Of a DNA stretch of 41,545 bases, positions 14,952 through 26,000 are shown in pieces (position 1 is the first letter of the stretch; every line of letters begins with the position of its first letter). The stretch spans positions 1-41,545 of the forward strand of contig JBNKTK010000020.1 of assembly GCA_050298035.1 (NCBI GenBank), written 5' to 3'. A program made the translations under genes and the position numbers. This DNA is from Gaoshiqia sp050298035 (GTDB lineage: Bacteria > Bacteroidota > Bacteroidia > Bacteroidales > Prolixibacteraceae). The notes under the pieces are model-generated. The model ran no database searches. It was given only the letters and a program-made list of their open reading frames with translations, and was not told where the DNA came from.

Positions 14952-17900
14952 ATGAAGAAATTATTTCAGTTCCTGATTTCCATGCCATTTATGGTTTTCC
15001 TGTTGTTGGTCATGGCATTTGCCATGGCAATTGCAACATTTGTCGAAAGCAGCATGGGCACCGAAACAGCCAAGGCTATAATTTACAATACCCACTGGTT
15101 TGAGTTGGTTTTACTGTTGCTGGGAATAAGCCTGGTTTCCAATTTTATCCGTTACCGGATGTATACCCGGAAAAAACTCACGGTCGGCATTTTCCACCTC
15201 TCGTTTATCCTGGTTGTCATTGGGGCAGCCATTACCCGGTATATTAGTTTTGAAGGAGTGATGCACATCCGGGAGGGGCAAGCTTCAAACTATATAATTT
15301 CGACCGACAGCTATTTTATGGTGCAAACACCTGATCAGAAAATACAGAAGAAGGTGTTGTTTTCGGAACTGACAACCAAACAGTTTGATGAAACGATAGA
15401 TGTGGACGGGAAGCGGGTCCGGATTAAATCAGTTGACTATGTAAAAAATGCCAAATACAGTCCCGTTGAAGATCCTTCCGGTTCGCCGCTGATTGATTTT
15501 GTAGCTTCGGCCGGGCAGGGAATGAAAAATTTTGCTTTTCACATGGGCGATAAAACCAATCTTGGCCCGGTGGTGGTTGGGTTTAACAATGATGCCAACA
15601 TCCGGTACGAATTGGAAGACGAGACCCTTTATATTGTTGCCGATCGCGATATGGAAATCCGGGCGATGGGAGGAGAAGTGCCTGAAAAATTAGCCGCCGG
15701 AACAAAGGCACCTGTTAAGTTTATGCACCTCTATGCTTTTGATAATTATTTGGTGTTGGTTAAAAACTACTATCCCAAAGCGTTGGCCCGTGTTGCCAAA
15801 GATGAATCCGGAAAATCGCAGGAAGATGCTGTCGTGTTGGAGGTTTCTGACGGGCAGGAAACAGGTACGGTAAATGTTTTCGGGCGTAGTGGTCAGGTTG
15901 GAGAACCTGTAAGTTATATGGTTGGCAATACCTCTTTGCAGCTTTCGTATGGTTCTGAACCGATTTTCCTTCCGTTTAGCCTGTATTTGCGCGATTTTCA
16001 AATGGAGCGGTACATTGGGTCGCAAAGCCCGTCATCGTATGCCAGCGAAATTACCTTGCTTGATAACGAACGTGCTTTTCGTGAAGATTCCCGTATTTTC
16101 ATGAATAATACCCTGAAATATCGTGGCTACCGGTTTTACCAGTCGTCATACGATCAGGATGAACAGGGGACGGTTTTGTCTGTAAACAAAGATTATTGGG
16201 GAACCTTCATCACCTACATCGGTTATTTGCTGATGGCTTTGGGGATGATCTTGTCCATGGCCAATAAGAATTCGTATTTCCAATACCTCATTCGGCATTT
16301 GAAAGATCTCAACAAAGTATCTGCTGCGAGTGTCATCTTTTTACTTTTGCTCGTTTCCGGTAATGCCCGGGCAAACGAGACAATGGTTGCCGGCATTCCT
16401 TCATTGGATGAACAGTTGGTACAGGATTTTTCGGAATTGTGGGTACACGGACGAGATGGAAGGATTGAGCCGATGTCGACTATGTCGAGTGAAATCCTTC
16501 GGAAAGTCACTAAAAGGTCATCTTTCTACGGGAAGTCGTCCGATGAGGTTGTTTTGAGCATGAACCTCTATCCCGAGTTGTGGCGTACCGTAAAGATGAT
16601 TAAAGTAGATAACGCGCAAATTGCCGCAGAACTTGGCATACAGGGGAAATATGCTTCGGCCATTGATTTCTTCGATGAAAACGGAAAATACCTCATCATG
16701 AAACCGGTGCAGGATGCCTACAATAAAATGCCTGCCACGCGAAATCAGTTGGAGAAAGCCTATCTCAGCATTGACGAACGTGTGAATATCTGTTTCATGG
16801 TTTACAACGGTGAGTTTTTCTCCTTCTTCCCGCCAATCAACCCGACTGATGCCTGGTATACAGTTGGTAGCAGTCCTAAAGGTTATCCGCAGGGCGATTC
16901 TCTTTTTGTCAACCGTTGCTTTCAGCTTTTGCGCGAGTCGGTTGACAATCCGGGTGAGGTGCAGCCCCGGCAAATTATAGCCACTGTTGCCAGTTTTCAG
17001 GAAAAGTTTGGCAGCACCATTTTGCCTTCACCTGAAAAGAAAGCGGCCGAAATTGCCTACAACAAAATACAGCCTTTCAAGCGGATCTTTCCCTGGTACC
17101 TTCTGATTGGTTTTGCCCTTTTGCTGATCCTTTTTGTGAATATTTTCAGGCAAAAGCGTTTCAATAAGATTTTGAAGATCACGTTTAACGGGGTGATTGT
17201 CTTTATATTTCTGGTTCATACCGGGGGGCTGATCCTTCGCTGGTACATTTCAGGGCATGCTCCCTGGAGCAACGGTTACGAGTCGATGGTTTATGTGGCC
17301 TGGGCAGCCATGCTTGCCGGCATTGTCTTTGGGCGCAAATACCCCATGGTGTTGGGGACTGCTGCTTTCCTGACCGGTATAGCGCTTTTTGTGGCGCACC
17401 TCAACTGGATGAACCCGGAGATTACCCATTTGGTGCCGGTGCTAAAATCGTATTGGTTGCTGATCCACGTTGCTGTGATCACGGCCAGCTATGGCTTTAT
17501 TGGCCTGAGCGCCTTCCTCGGACTGTTGGTACTTACGCTATATGCTTTGCTAAATGAGCGCAACCGGAAAAGCACCACTTATTTTATCGATCAGCTGTCA
17601 ACTATCAGCGAACTTTCGGCAACCCTCGGGCTGTACATGCTGACCGTTGGTACTTTCCTTGGCGGCGTATGGGCCAACGAGAGCTGGGGCCGCTACTGGG
17701 GCTGGGACCCGAAAGAAACCTGGGCGCTTATTACAGTGATGATTTATGCCTTTATTGTGCATATGCGCTTTATCCCGGCATTGCGTGGCCGCTACAATTT
17801 TAACCTGGGCAATGTTATCGGCTTCTTTTCAGTACTGATGACCTATTTCGGGGTAAATTATTTTCTCAGCGGGATGCACTCATACGGGAAAGGAAGCGTG

Positions 17901-18002
17901 GAAGGTGTGCATTGGTCACTTTACGCCGCAATTGTGGTCATCGCGATACTGAGCGGGATTTCATACACGAAATATAAAAAGTTCGAAAAGGCTGATCGTT
18001 AA
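14952..18002 (+). CDS. ccsBA: Fused cytochrome c synthetase CcsBA
   Basis: The 1016-residue membrane protein joins a CcsB (ResB-like) half with a CcsA (ResC-like) half. The N-terminus has membrane helices at about 9-31, 49-65 and 76-95 with a conserved His82 (GIFHLSFI), then a large periplasmic domain to about 415. The C-terminal half has many helices and the heme-handling WWD motif WGRYWGWD at 912-919, flanked by His839 (WLLIHVAVI) and His976 (SGMHSYGKG). System II proteins carry heme across the membrane and attach it to CXXCH motifs of c-type cytochromes. Single-chain CcsBA fusions are known in Bacteroidota and Epsilonproteobacteria. This implies c-type cytochromes elsewhere in the genome. 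No other maturation or cytochrome gene is adjacent. Confidence 0.92.
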   Translation: MKKLFQFLISMPFMVFLLLVMAFAMAIATFVESSMGTETAKAIIYNTHWFELVLLLLGISLVSNFIRYRMYTRKKLTVGIFHLSFILVVIGAAITRYISFEGVMHIREGQASNYIISTDSYFMVQTPDQKIQKKVLFSELTTKQFDETIDVDGKRVRIKSVDYVKNAKYSPVEDPSGSPLIDFVASAGQGMKNFAFHMGDKTNLGPVVVGFNNDANIRYELEDETLYIVADRDMEIRAMGGEVPEKLAAGTKAPVKFMHLYAFDNYLVLVKNYYPKALARVAKDESGKSQEDAVVLEVSDGQETGTVNVFGRSGQVGEPVSYMVGNTSLQLSYGSEPIFLPFSLYLRDFQMERYIGSQSPSSYASEITLLDNERAFREDSRIFMNNTLKYRGYRFYQSSYDQDEQGTVLSVNKDYWGTFITYIGYLLMALGMILSMANKNSYFQYLIRHLKDLNKVSAASVIFLLLLVSGNARANETMVAGIPSLDEQLVQDFSELWVHGRDGRIEPMSTMSSEILRKVTKRSSFYGKSSDEVVLSMNLYPELWRTVKMIKVDNAQIAAELGIQGKYASAIDFFDENGKYLIMKPVQDAYNKMPATRNQLEKAYLSIDERVNICFMVYNGEFFSFFPPINPTDAWYTVGSSPKGYPQGDSLFVNRCFQLLRESVDNPGEVQPRQIIATVASFQEKFGSTILPSPEKKAAEIAYNKIQPFKRIFPWYLLIGFALLLILFVNIFRQKRFNKILKITFNGVIVFIFLVHTGGLILRWYISGHAPWSNGYESMVYVAWAAMLAGIVFGRKYPMVLGTAAFLTGIALFVAHLNWMNPEITHLVPVLKSYWLLIHVAVITASYGFIGLSAFLGLLVLTLYALLNERNRKSTTYFIDQLSTISELSATLGLYMLTVGTFLGGVWANESWGRYWGWDPKETWALITVMIYAFIVHMRFIPALRGRYNFNLGNVIGFFSVLMTYFGVNYFLSGMHSYGKGSVEGVHWSLYAAIVVIAILSGISYTKYKKFEKADR

Positions 18003-18082
18003 GGGTTTTAGTGGAATGATTCTAAATAGAGAATTGGCCTGTCCAACACGATTATGTCAATTTTTCATTTTTTTTGAAATAT

Positions 18083-18090
18083 TATCTTTG
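18083..18090 (+). promoter_or_regulatory. Candidate -7 box
   Basis: TATCTTTG fits the Bacteroidota -7 consensus TAnnTTTG, 116 bases before the acyl-CoA synthetase start. No convincing -33 TTTG is seen at the right distance, so support is weak. Confidence 0.25.
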
Positions 18091-18206
18091 CTTGGTTGTC
18101 TGGTTTAATAACGGACTTTTAAAAATCGAGTCTATGTCTTTGACTGATTTACAAGCGAAGGGATAGCGGAAATGATAAAGCGGTTCGTGACCTAAAAATC
18201 TAAATA

Positions 18207-20078
18207 ATGAGTAAAGACGTCAAAAGAACGTTTGATATTCTTGAGCGCTACCTGTCCGAATTTCCCCGGAAAGATGCTCTTGGCGGTAAAACAAACGGCA
18301 ATTGGTACACTTATTCTACTGCCGAATATGTCGAAAAATCCCATCAGTTTGCAATGGGAATGCTGGCCTTGGGGCTGAAACGTGGCGACAAAGTGGCTAC
18401 AGTAACAACCAACCGTCCCGAATGGAATTTTGCTGATATGGGACTGGCCATGGCCGGGTTGGTGCACGTGCCCATTTACCCCACAATCAGCGATGAGGAA
18501 TACCGCTACATTCTCGAACATGCAGAGGTTCGCTATCTTATTGTTGGAGACAAGAAACTGTACGAAAAGTTAAAACCAATTGCTGATGAATTGGACACCA
18601 TAGAAGAGATTTATGGTTTTGAAGAAATAAACGGCTGCACGTATTACGAAGAAATCCTGAAACTTGGTAAGAAGCGTAGCAGTGAATTGGCTCCCAAACT
18701 CGAAGAGATTAAGGCTTCAATTTTACCGGACGAGGTTGCTACCCTGATTTATACCTCAGGAACGACAGGCGTTCCCAAAGGTGTGATGCTGACACACGAA
18801 AACCTGGTGTCGAATTTTGTTGCCCATGCAAAGATGCACCACCTCGGAAAGGATCACCACGTGATCAGTTTCCTGCCGCTGTGCCATGTTTACGAACGCA
18901 GCGTAAATTACCATTTTCAATATAAAGGAATGGGGATTTACTATGTGGGAAACCTTGGGCAGATTGTGAGCGCCATACGCGAAATCAAACCACACATGTT
19001 CAACTCGGTGCCCCGGTTGCTCGAGCGTGTTTACGACGGTTTTGTTTCGAAGGGAAAGGAACTGACCGGGATTAAAAAGAGCATTTACTTTTGGGCGCTC
19101 AGCCTCACCCGGCATTTTGAATACAACAAAAAATACAACCTGTTCTTAAAACTCCGCATAAAAATCGCCGACAAACTTGTTTACTCCAAATGGCGCGAAG
19201 CTTTAGGCAACAATATCATTTATGTGGTTTCGGGCGGAGCGGCCCTGCAACCCCGGATTGCCAGGGTATTGGGAATGGCCGGGATGTATACGCTGGAGGG
19301 ATACGGGTTGACCGAAACCTCACCGGTTATTGCTGTTAGCAACCCCGACACCGGCGAAATGAAGATCGGCACCGTTGGCCCTGTACTGGAAGGTGTTGAA
19401 GTTAAAATTGCCGAAGACGGGGAAATCCTGTGCAAAGGCCCGTCGGTAATGAAAGGCTACTACAAAGCTCCGGAACTGACTGCCGAAGTTATTGATGAGG
19501 ATGGATGGTTCCATACCGGCGATATTGGTTTGCTGGATGAAGGCAAATACCTGAAAATAACCGACAGGAAAAAGGAAATGTTCAAAATGTCGGGTGGTAA
19601 ATACATTGCTCCCCAGATGATTGAGAACAAACTGAAAGAATCGTTCTTTATAGAGCAGGCCATGGTGGTTGGCGAAAACGAGAAATTTGCCAGCGCACTG
19701 ATTTCCCCAAATTTCGAGTACTTGCACGACTGGTGTTCCCAACACAAAATCCACTTTCGCGATAATGAAGAACTGGTGCAGATAAAAGAAGTTGTTGCGC
19801 AGTATTTGAAGGAAGTTGAGCTGATAAATAAAACGTTGGGGCAACATGAAGAGATCAAACGTTTCAGGCTGGTTTGCGAGGAATGGTCGTCGCAAAGTGG
19901 CGAATTGTCGCCTACCCTGAAGTTGAAGCGTAACTTCATTGCAAAAAAGTATAAACACATCATTGATGATATTTATGCTGTCTCGAAGAGTAATAACGGG
20001 AATGGCAATGGATTGAGGCTGCCCCGGGTGAGCCTCCGGTTCGACATGAACGAGTTGCTCCGGAAACTCAAGCCATAA
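18207..20078 (+). CDS. Long-chain acyl-CoA synthetase (AMP-forming)
   Basis: The 623-residue protein belongs to the ANL adenylating superfamily. The phosphate-binding loop YTSGTTGVPKG sits at about 181-191, the adenine-binding GYGLTETSP at about 368-376, and the hinge motif TGDIGLLDEGKYLKITDRKKE at about 434-454. Overall form matches the FadD15/ACSL-like group rather than acetyl-CoA synthetase. It activates long-chain fatty acids to acyl-CoA through an acyl-adenylate, at the cytoplasmic face of the membrane, for phospholipid synthesis or degradation. Its C-terminus lacks the usual short PxTxxGK catalytic-lysine motif in exact form; KLKRNFIAKKY at about 578-588 is the likely equivalent. It stands alone, converging on the small membrane-protein gene. 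Confidence 0.9.
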   Translation: MSKDVKRTFDILERYLSEFPRKDALGGKTNGNWYTYSTAEYVEKSHQFAMGMLALGLKRGDKVATVTTNRPEWNFADMGLAMAGLVHVPIYPTISDEEYRYILEHAEVRYLIVGDKKLYEKLKPIADELDTIEEIYGFEEINGCTYYEEILKLGKKRSSELAPKLEEIKASILPDEVATLIYTSGTTGVPKGVMLTHENLVSNFVAHAKMHHLGKDHHVISFLPLCHVYERSVNYHFQYKGMGIYYVGNLGQIVSAIREIKPHMFNSVPRLLERVYDGFVSKGKELTGIKKSIYFWALSLTRHFEYNKKYNLFLKLRIKIADKLVYSKWREALGNNIIYVVSGGAALQPRIARVLGMAGMYTLEGYGLTETSPVIAVSNPDTGEMKIGTVGPVLEGVEVKIAEDGEILCKGPSVMKGYYKAPELTAEVIDEDGWFHTGDIGLLDEGKYLKITDRKKEMFKMSGGKYIAPQMIENKLKESFFIEQAMVVGENEKFASALISPNFEYLHDWCSQHKIHFRDNEELVQIKEVVAQYLKEVELINKTLGQHEEIKRFRLVCEEWSSQSGELSPTLKLKRNFIAKKYKHIIDDIYAVSKSNNGNGNGLRLPRVSLRFDMNELLRKLKP

Positions 20079-20110
20079 GACGGAGGTATTCCCAAAATAT
20101 CAAGGTGGTC

Positions 20111-20170
20111 ATCCTGAATTTATTTCAGGATCCCAAACCAGTGGATGTCGAAGTCATCCACTGGTTTGGG
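20111..20170. repeat. Widespread intergenic repeat, two hairpins
   Basis: ATCCTGAA (20111-20118) pairs with TTCAGGAT (20124-20131); the surrounding GTCATCCTGAA...TTCAGGATC resembles a repeat seen in many bacterial genomes. A second, stronger hairpin has perfect 16-base arms (20132-20147 and 20155-20170) with a 7-base loop. It lies between convergent genes and may terminate both, although T runs are poor. Confidence 0.65.
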
Positions 20171-20193
20171 GATACTTTCTGTGATAATCTTTT

Positions 20194-20631
20194 TTAAATG
20201 ATTCTTCCCCATGGAATTGCAGCCAGTATGATCAGGTAGGCAATGCCATAAAAAACCAACGCATTCCCGAATTTCTTCCGGTCGGTTTTTGACTTCTTTG
20301 AGCGGGCATGTCCGATGTGTACCAAAACAACAGCAATCAGCATCATCGAAACGTGTTCAACTGCATAGAAACGCAAGTCGGCGTTTTTCATGGCGGCACC
20401 AAAATCCTGAAACGCAGCTTCGGTGATCGGACTTACAAAAAAATAGAGGATTATGCCGACCAGTAACTGCAAATCCATGATTGATGTGAATACAATACCA
20501 AGAATGGTGTCTGTTTTTTTCCAGTTTTTCTGGCTGAACCATCCCATAAAATATTTGAGCAGGGTTACCAACGCGACTAATATGACTAACCAGCGAAGGG
20601 TATTGTGCAAGTGTAATAATCCGGTATACAT
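20194..20631 (-). CDS. Four-helix membrane protein, cytochrome b-like
   Basis: The 145-residue protein has four hydrophobic segments (about 10-30, 42-66, 86-108 and 124-142). Conserved-looking His residues lie in helix 1 (LLHLHNTLRW) and around helix 3 (YAVEHVSMM, LVHIGHARSKK), positions that could bind heme; similar Bacteroidota proteins are often labelled cytochrome b, but I know of no proof of function. It is monocistronic and converges on the acyl-CoA synthetase gene. It could instead be a heme-free member of a DoxX- or YozB-like membrane family. Confidence 0.6.
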   Translation of the reverse strand: MYTGLLHLHNTLRWLVILVALVTLLKYFMGWFSQKNWKKTDTILGIVFTSIMDLQLLVGIILYFFVSPITEAAFQDFGAAMKNADLRFYAVEHVSMMLIAVVLVHIGHARSKKSKTDRKKFGNALVFYGIAYLIILAAIPWGRII

Positions 20632-20844
20632 GTTTTCTGTTTTAACTTTAATTGATAAAACACTTTACCGGCTGTTTGGTTGACGGGGAATGCTTTTAAA
20701 TGTTGGGGTTTTGTTAATGAATGATTACTGAGTCAGAAAATTTTTAATTGACTGGTTATCAAAAAATCTTGTTTCTTATTTTTATTCAGTTTAAATTAGA
20801 ACAGTGATCAATCTGATTTTTTCAATTTAAAAAACTGAACGAAA

Positions 20845-22758
20845 ATGGTAACAAAAATTCACAGCTTGGGTGGCTATATTCATGAGTATCAAAAAAGTAT
20901 TGCGAATCCTGAAGCTTTTTGGGGACAGCAGGGCGAGTGCTTGTTTTGGCGTAAACGGTGGGATAGGATTGTTGATTGGAACTTTAGCGGACCTGACATC
21001 AAATGGTATGTGAATGGAAAATTGAACCTGACTGAAAATATTTTTGAACGGAATTTATATACCCATGGTAACCAGGAAGCTATAATCTGGGAGCCCAATG
21101 ACCCTTCGGAAGAAAAGCGAAGCCTGACATACCACGAATTGTTTGTTGAGGTGAATAAGTTTGCCAATGCCTTAAAAAGCCTGGGTGTAGGGAAAGGCGA
21201 CCGGGTGGCAATTTATATGCCGATGGTACCGGAACTGGCCATTGCCCTTTTGGCCTGTGCACGCATTGGCGCCATCCATTCTGTTATTTTTGCCGGCTTT
21301 TCGGCCAATGCTCTGGCTGAGCGGATTAACGATGCAGAGGCAAAAATTTTGCTGACGGCCGATGGCGGTTTCCGGGGAGAAAAAGTTACGCCGTTGAAAG
21401 AAATTTCTGATGAAGCGCTTGAAGCCTGTACTTGTGTGGAGAATGTAATCGTGTTGCGCCGTACCCACACCCCCGTGCATATGGATGCAGCGCGTGATTT
21501 ATGGTGGCATGAGTTAATTGCCGGACAAGACGATTTCTGTCCGGCTGAAGAGATGGATTCGGAAGATCCGCTGTTCATTTTATATACATCCGGATCAACC
21601 GGAAAACCCAAAGGAATTGTGCATACAACCGGCGGTTATATGGTTTACACTGCTTTCACCTTTCGCAATGTATTTCAGTACAATGCCGGCGATGTGTATT
21701 TCTGTACGGCTGATATCGGCTGGATAACCGGCCATTCCTACATTGTTTACGGGCCACTGCTAAACGGGGCTAAAACGTTGATGTTTGAAGGTATCCCTAC
21801 CTGGCCTGATGCCGGTCGCTTTTGGGATATTGTTGACAAATACCAGGTGAACCAGTTTTATACCGCCCCAACGGCATTGCGGTCATTGCTGGCAATGGGA
21901 AACCAACACCTGGAAGGGAAAAAACTGACTTCACTAAAAGTTCTTGGAACGGTGGGTGAACCGATCAATGAGGAGGCATGGCACTGGTACCACGATCATG
22001 TTGGCAAGAACCGTTGCCCAATTGTTGATACCTGGTGGCAAACCGAGACCGGCGGAGTGATGATCTCGCCGTTGGCCGGTATTACGCCAACCAAACCATC
22101 GTTTGCCACGTTGCCTCTCCCGGGCGTGCAGCCAATTATTGTGGACAACGAAGGGCGAGAACTGGTAGGGAATTCGGTTGAAGGAAACCTGTGCCTGAAA
22201 TATCCCTGGCCGGGAATGGCCCGGACGATTTGGGGCGACCATCAGCGGTTCAAAGAGACTTACTTTTCAACTTTCCCAAACATGTACTTTACAGGTGACG
22301 GGGTTAAGCGCGATGAAGATGGCTATTACCGGATACTTGGCCGGGTTGATGATGTCATAAACGTATCGGGGCACAGGTTGGGAACTGCCGAAATTGAGAA
22401 TGCCATCAATGAGCATCCGCTGGTAACTGAGTCGGCGGTTGTTGGTTATCCCCACGCAATAAAGGGACAGGGTATTTATGCCTTTGTTGTTTGTTCTGAG
22501 CTTTCAACAGGTGGTGAAGAAGGTATCCGCCGAAGTATCAAACAAGGTGTGACCAAGATTATTGGCCCCATTGCACGTCCCGATCTTGTCCAACTGGTGC
22601 CTGGGCTGCCAAAAACCCGAAGCGGGAAAATCATGCGACGCATCCTTCGTAAAATTGCTGAAGGAGATGTTTCGAACCTGGGAGATATTACAACATTGCT
22701 TGACGAGGAAATTGTTGAAAAGATTATTGACGGAGCCTTGATCGATGTCAGGCGGTAA
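20845..22758 (+). CDS. acs: Acetyl-CoA synthetase
   Basis: The 637-residue protein matches AMP-forming acetate-CoA ligase in length and in motifs: YTSGSTGKPKGIVHTTGGY (about 246-264), ADIGWITGHSYIVYGPL, EGIPTWPD, DTWWQTETGG, and the C-terminal PKTRSGKIMRR with the acetylation-regulated catalytic Lys at 595. It converts acetate, ATP and CoA to acetyl-CoA, AMP and PPi in the cytoplasm. Released pyrophosphate could feed the neighbouring predicted PPi-type PEP carboxykinase, a metabolic link that is inference. A terminator follows at 22777-22802, so the two genes are probably separate transcripts. Confidence 0.95.
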   Translation: MVTKIHSLGGYIHEYQKSIANPEAFWGQQGECLFWRKRWDRIVDWNFSGPDIKWYVNGKLNLTENIFERNLYTHGNQEAIIWEPNDPSEEKRSLTYHELFVEVNKFANALKSLGVGKGDRVAIYMPMVPELAIALLACARIGAIHSVIFAGFSANALAERINDAEAKILLTADGGFRGEKVTPLKEISDEALEACTCVENVIVLRRTHTPVHMDAARDLWWHELIAGQDDFCPAEEMDSEDPLFILYTSGSTGKPKGIVHTTGGYMVYTAFTFRNVFQYNAGDVYFCTADIGWITGHSYIVYGPLLNGAKTLMFEGIPTWPDAGRFWDIVDKYQVNQFYTAPTALRSLLAMGNQHLEGKKLTSLKVLGTVGEPINEEAWHWYHDHVGKNRCPIVDTWWQTETGGVMISPLAGITPTKPSFATLPLPGVQPIIVDNEGRELVGNSVEGNLCLKYPWPGMARTIWGDHQRFKETYFSTFPNMYFTGDGVKRDEDGYYRILGRVDDVINVSGHRLGTAEIENAINEHPLVTESAVVGYPHAIKGQGIYAFVVCSELSTGGEEGIRRSIKQGVTKIIGPIARPDLVQLVPGLPKTRSGKIMRRILRKIAEGDVSNLGDITTLLDEEIVEKIIDGALIDVRR

Positions 22759-22776
22759 GTGAAAAAAGATAGCAGG

Positions 22777-22802
22777 AAAGAGCCGGAAATGGCTCTTTTT
22801 TC
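22777..22802 (+). terminator. Rho-independent terminator
   Basis: AAGAGCC (22778-22784) pairs with GGCTCTT (22791-22797) and is followed by TTTTC, shortly after the acs stop codon. Confidence 0.75.
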
Positions 22803-22871
22803 TTGTTGTAACTTTTGTGTTAAGCTTAGGGGGGCGAATTACAGATTTTTATTAAAAGTCCGATTTCTGTA

Positions 22872-22879
22872 TAATTTTG
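22872..22879 (+). promoter_or_regulatory. Candidate -7 box
   Basis: TAATTTTG matches TAnnTTTG, 153 bases before the 23033 start. A matching -33 box is not clear. It would give a long leader. Confidence 0.25.
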
Positions 22880-23032
22880 TCGCTAGATAGGAAAATCTGG
22901 TTCGATTTTATTTCCCGGGAACTTTAGACGAGTAACAAACGTAATGAAAGTTGCACCGGAAAAATTGAGGTTCGGAATTCTATTGGAATTTGTTTAATAA
23001 CTAATTGTGAACATCCCTAACATTATTATACC

Positions 23033-26000
23033 ATGACAGTAAACAGAACTTTTGGGATAGGCATCAATACAAATGAGCCTGAGGTGTCGGATAAAAAGAA
23101 AATTCAATACATCAATCTAAAGCTGGCAGCCGATGGTTATCCCACCAGTGTTTCGGGTGCCAAATCGGATTTCCTGGAAATGGCCAAGCCTTTGTTAGAC
23201 AACTATAACATCAAATCAAGGCTTTTATCAGACAAAACATCCCCAATGGGGCAGCGGATCAAGGACTTTTTAACCGATTTTCTTGGCGATGTCCCCGGCG
23301 ATAATTCATTTTCATTCCCGGATCATCCGTTCATCCTTGACCGCTATGGTTTGGCCCGGATCGTTTCGTTACCTGCTGATGCTGATTATTATGAGAACGA
23401 TGTCATAAAAACATACCGCACAGCACAAGGTATTTTGAATAATCCAAAAGAAGACCGAAGAACGACGAAGGGGGTTTTTCATATTTGTGAAGGCGGATTG
23501 CCTATTCCTGATGATAAAAAGGCGGTGCCCAAAGCAACGTTTTGCAAGCTGCTGCAACATGCATTGAACCCGCCAACGGAGTTGATGCAGCTACCTTTCA
23601 CCGCTAACCAGGAAAATCCGGCAGAATTGTTTGTTTGCCTGATGCTCCGCCCGGTTGTGCTTCCCGAAGTACCCGGGGTGATTTCCGAAAAATCAATGGA
23701 AATTAAATTCCTTGCTCCGGGGAGCTTGGTGTCGAACCTCGACTTTGTTGAGTCGATCTTCGGAAATGCCGGAGACCCGTATCTGCCCGAAAACGATGCC
23801 GCACTTGAGCCGGATAGCTGGACCGGGCACTCAGGCTGTGTGATCCTGGCCCCACACCTCATCAATCTGACTAAGAAAGAACTGGGACTGCCGTTTTACG
23901 GAAATGCCACCGAACGTCAGAAACGCGATGGCATGTGCTGGAAAAATGAAGATGAAAAATATAACGACGGGAGCGCTTTTAAGATTACGGCCCGCGACGA
24001 ACGTGGCGTTGTGATCACGATTATTGCCGATAACTACTATGGATATTGCAAGAAAGAAGTAAAAACCATGATTGGCTATTCGGCTAACTTGTATGGTTTG
24101 GCCGAAGAAGAACATGCCGGCGGGGCAGTTGCTTTCCGCAGCTACAACCTGGGCGAAAAATGTTACCTCGATGAACGCCTCCCGACAAATGAATTGGACT
24201 TTGCCTCTTTCATTTACATGTATGCCGACATGCTGGAGCTTAAAAAAGAAGGCTATGCGGTTGATAAGAAACACCCGGAGGTAATCTATGTTCCCGAGGA
24301 TGCCAAATTTGAATTGGTCAAACAAACCATTTCATGGACAAAAGGAAGTGAAGAACAATCGATAAAATTGTTGCCCTACAAATATTACATCTACCCAAAC
24401 GGGTACAAAGTGGAAATGAAAAAGCGCATTGAAGGCCCCAAATGGCACCTGGTGGGTACCTGGGCCGAAGGAACGCTTTGTCATAAACCATGTACGGTTT
24501 CCGGTGGCGGAAAGTCAGAAATCTCAAAATCAATTAAAGATGCGATGATCCAGGGATCAGTTATCGTGACTGATTTGCATGCTGATCTGGATATGGTTGA
24601 GGAAATCATGTCGAAGGATTTTTCAAAACGCTTTAAAATCCCAGCTGATTATTCGGTCAATAAATCCCGCCACATACTAAGCCGCCGACGTTCGTTGGGC
24701 TCTGTAATCAAATTGCTGACCCCATCGGATGAATACACCGATGAGTACAATCAATGGCTGACATCATTCCCGCAACGCATTAAAGTGTTGATTTATGTGA
24801 TAAAAGGAAACTACAGCGAGGATTGGGACAAAGACTGGAGAAAATATTTCTCGGTTGATAAAGTAAACGGTGTGCCGGGCAATGAGCTGAAATTTCAACG
24901 CAACAAGCTATTAACAAACTACCTGCGTGTCGGGCTTGATCCGGATAATTCCTGGCGTATTTTCCAAACCCGTCAGGATTATAACCCGTCAAGCAAAGTT
25001 CAGGTTGAAGACGATATCACCGCTTCGGTAATTCTGGACTCGAAGAAACTGGAGAACCTGAACCCGGAATATTCAAATCCAAGTGTTAAGATTGTTGAAA
25101 ACTGCGAGGCACGTTTGTTCCAACGCCCCGACGATTGTATCATCAAAGGGTATGACAAACAGGGAGAGAAAGACCTGTCAAGTCCGAATACCTTCCTGTC
25201 TAATTTTGAGCCGCTGACCCGCCAACAGGTACAGGACATAAAAGAAGACACGATTGGGTTTGAATTGTACACGCAGCCGGTTAAGGATTTGATCAATAAC
25301 TTTCTGCAAAGCGAAGGCCCCGAGTTTTTGGTGGTGCCTTCCGAGCCCCGTTTGGTAAATGGTGAGCCATCGAAGAACCCGCGCTACCTGCAAACACGTC
25401 CTGATTTGATTGATCCGGTTGCCAAATATGTGGCAGAAGTAAGTACGCGTATCTTCCGCAAAATACCGTTGGACAAACCGGTGTACCTGCCGGTGAATGC
25501 TGTTTTGCCCGGACGCAGGAATAACCCGGCCGAGCCTGAAAATAATGTGCCGCCATTGGCTGTTTACAATCCGATTCATTACCAGGAATTACCTGAATTG
25601 TTTATCGACTTTATTTGCAGTATCACCGGAAAATCGCCGTCAACTACCGGATTTGGTTCTGAGGGAGCCTTGACAAAAGGCCCGTTCAATTCCCTGTTAC
25701 CGGCTTCCGATCTGAACAATGCGTTCCTTTCGTACATTCTTACAGGCTATGATGGTTTCTCATCTGCTGCCGGTTATGTAGGCCCAAAATACAAAGTTGA
25801 TCACGACATTAGCTTGTTGATCCCGGAAATCTGGTGCCGGATGTCGGTAGAGGAACGCAATCCGAAGTTCCTGATTGAAAATGGCTACCTCGAAAAAGTG
25901 GATAATTTCACCTACCAGGGGAAAGAAGTTGATGCCAGCCTGTTGGGATACCGGATCACACTGCGTTTTGTAACCCATTTTATGGCCCGTATTTTCAGTA

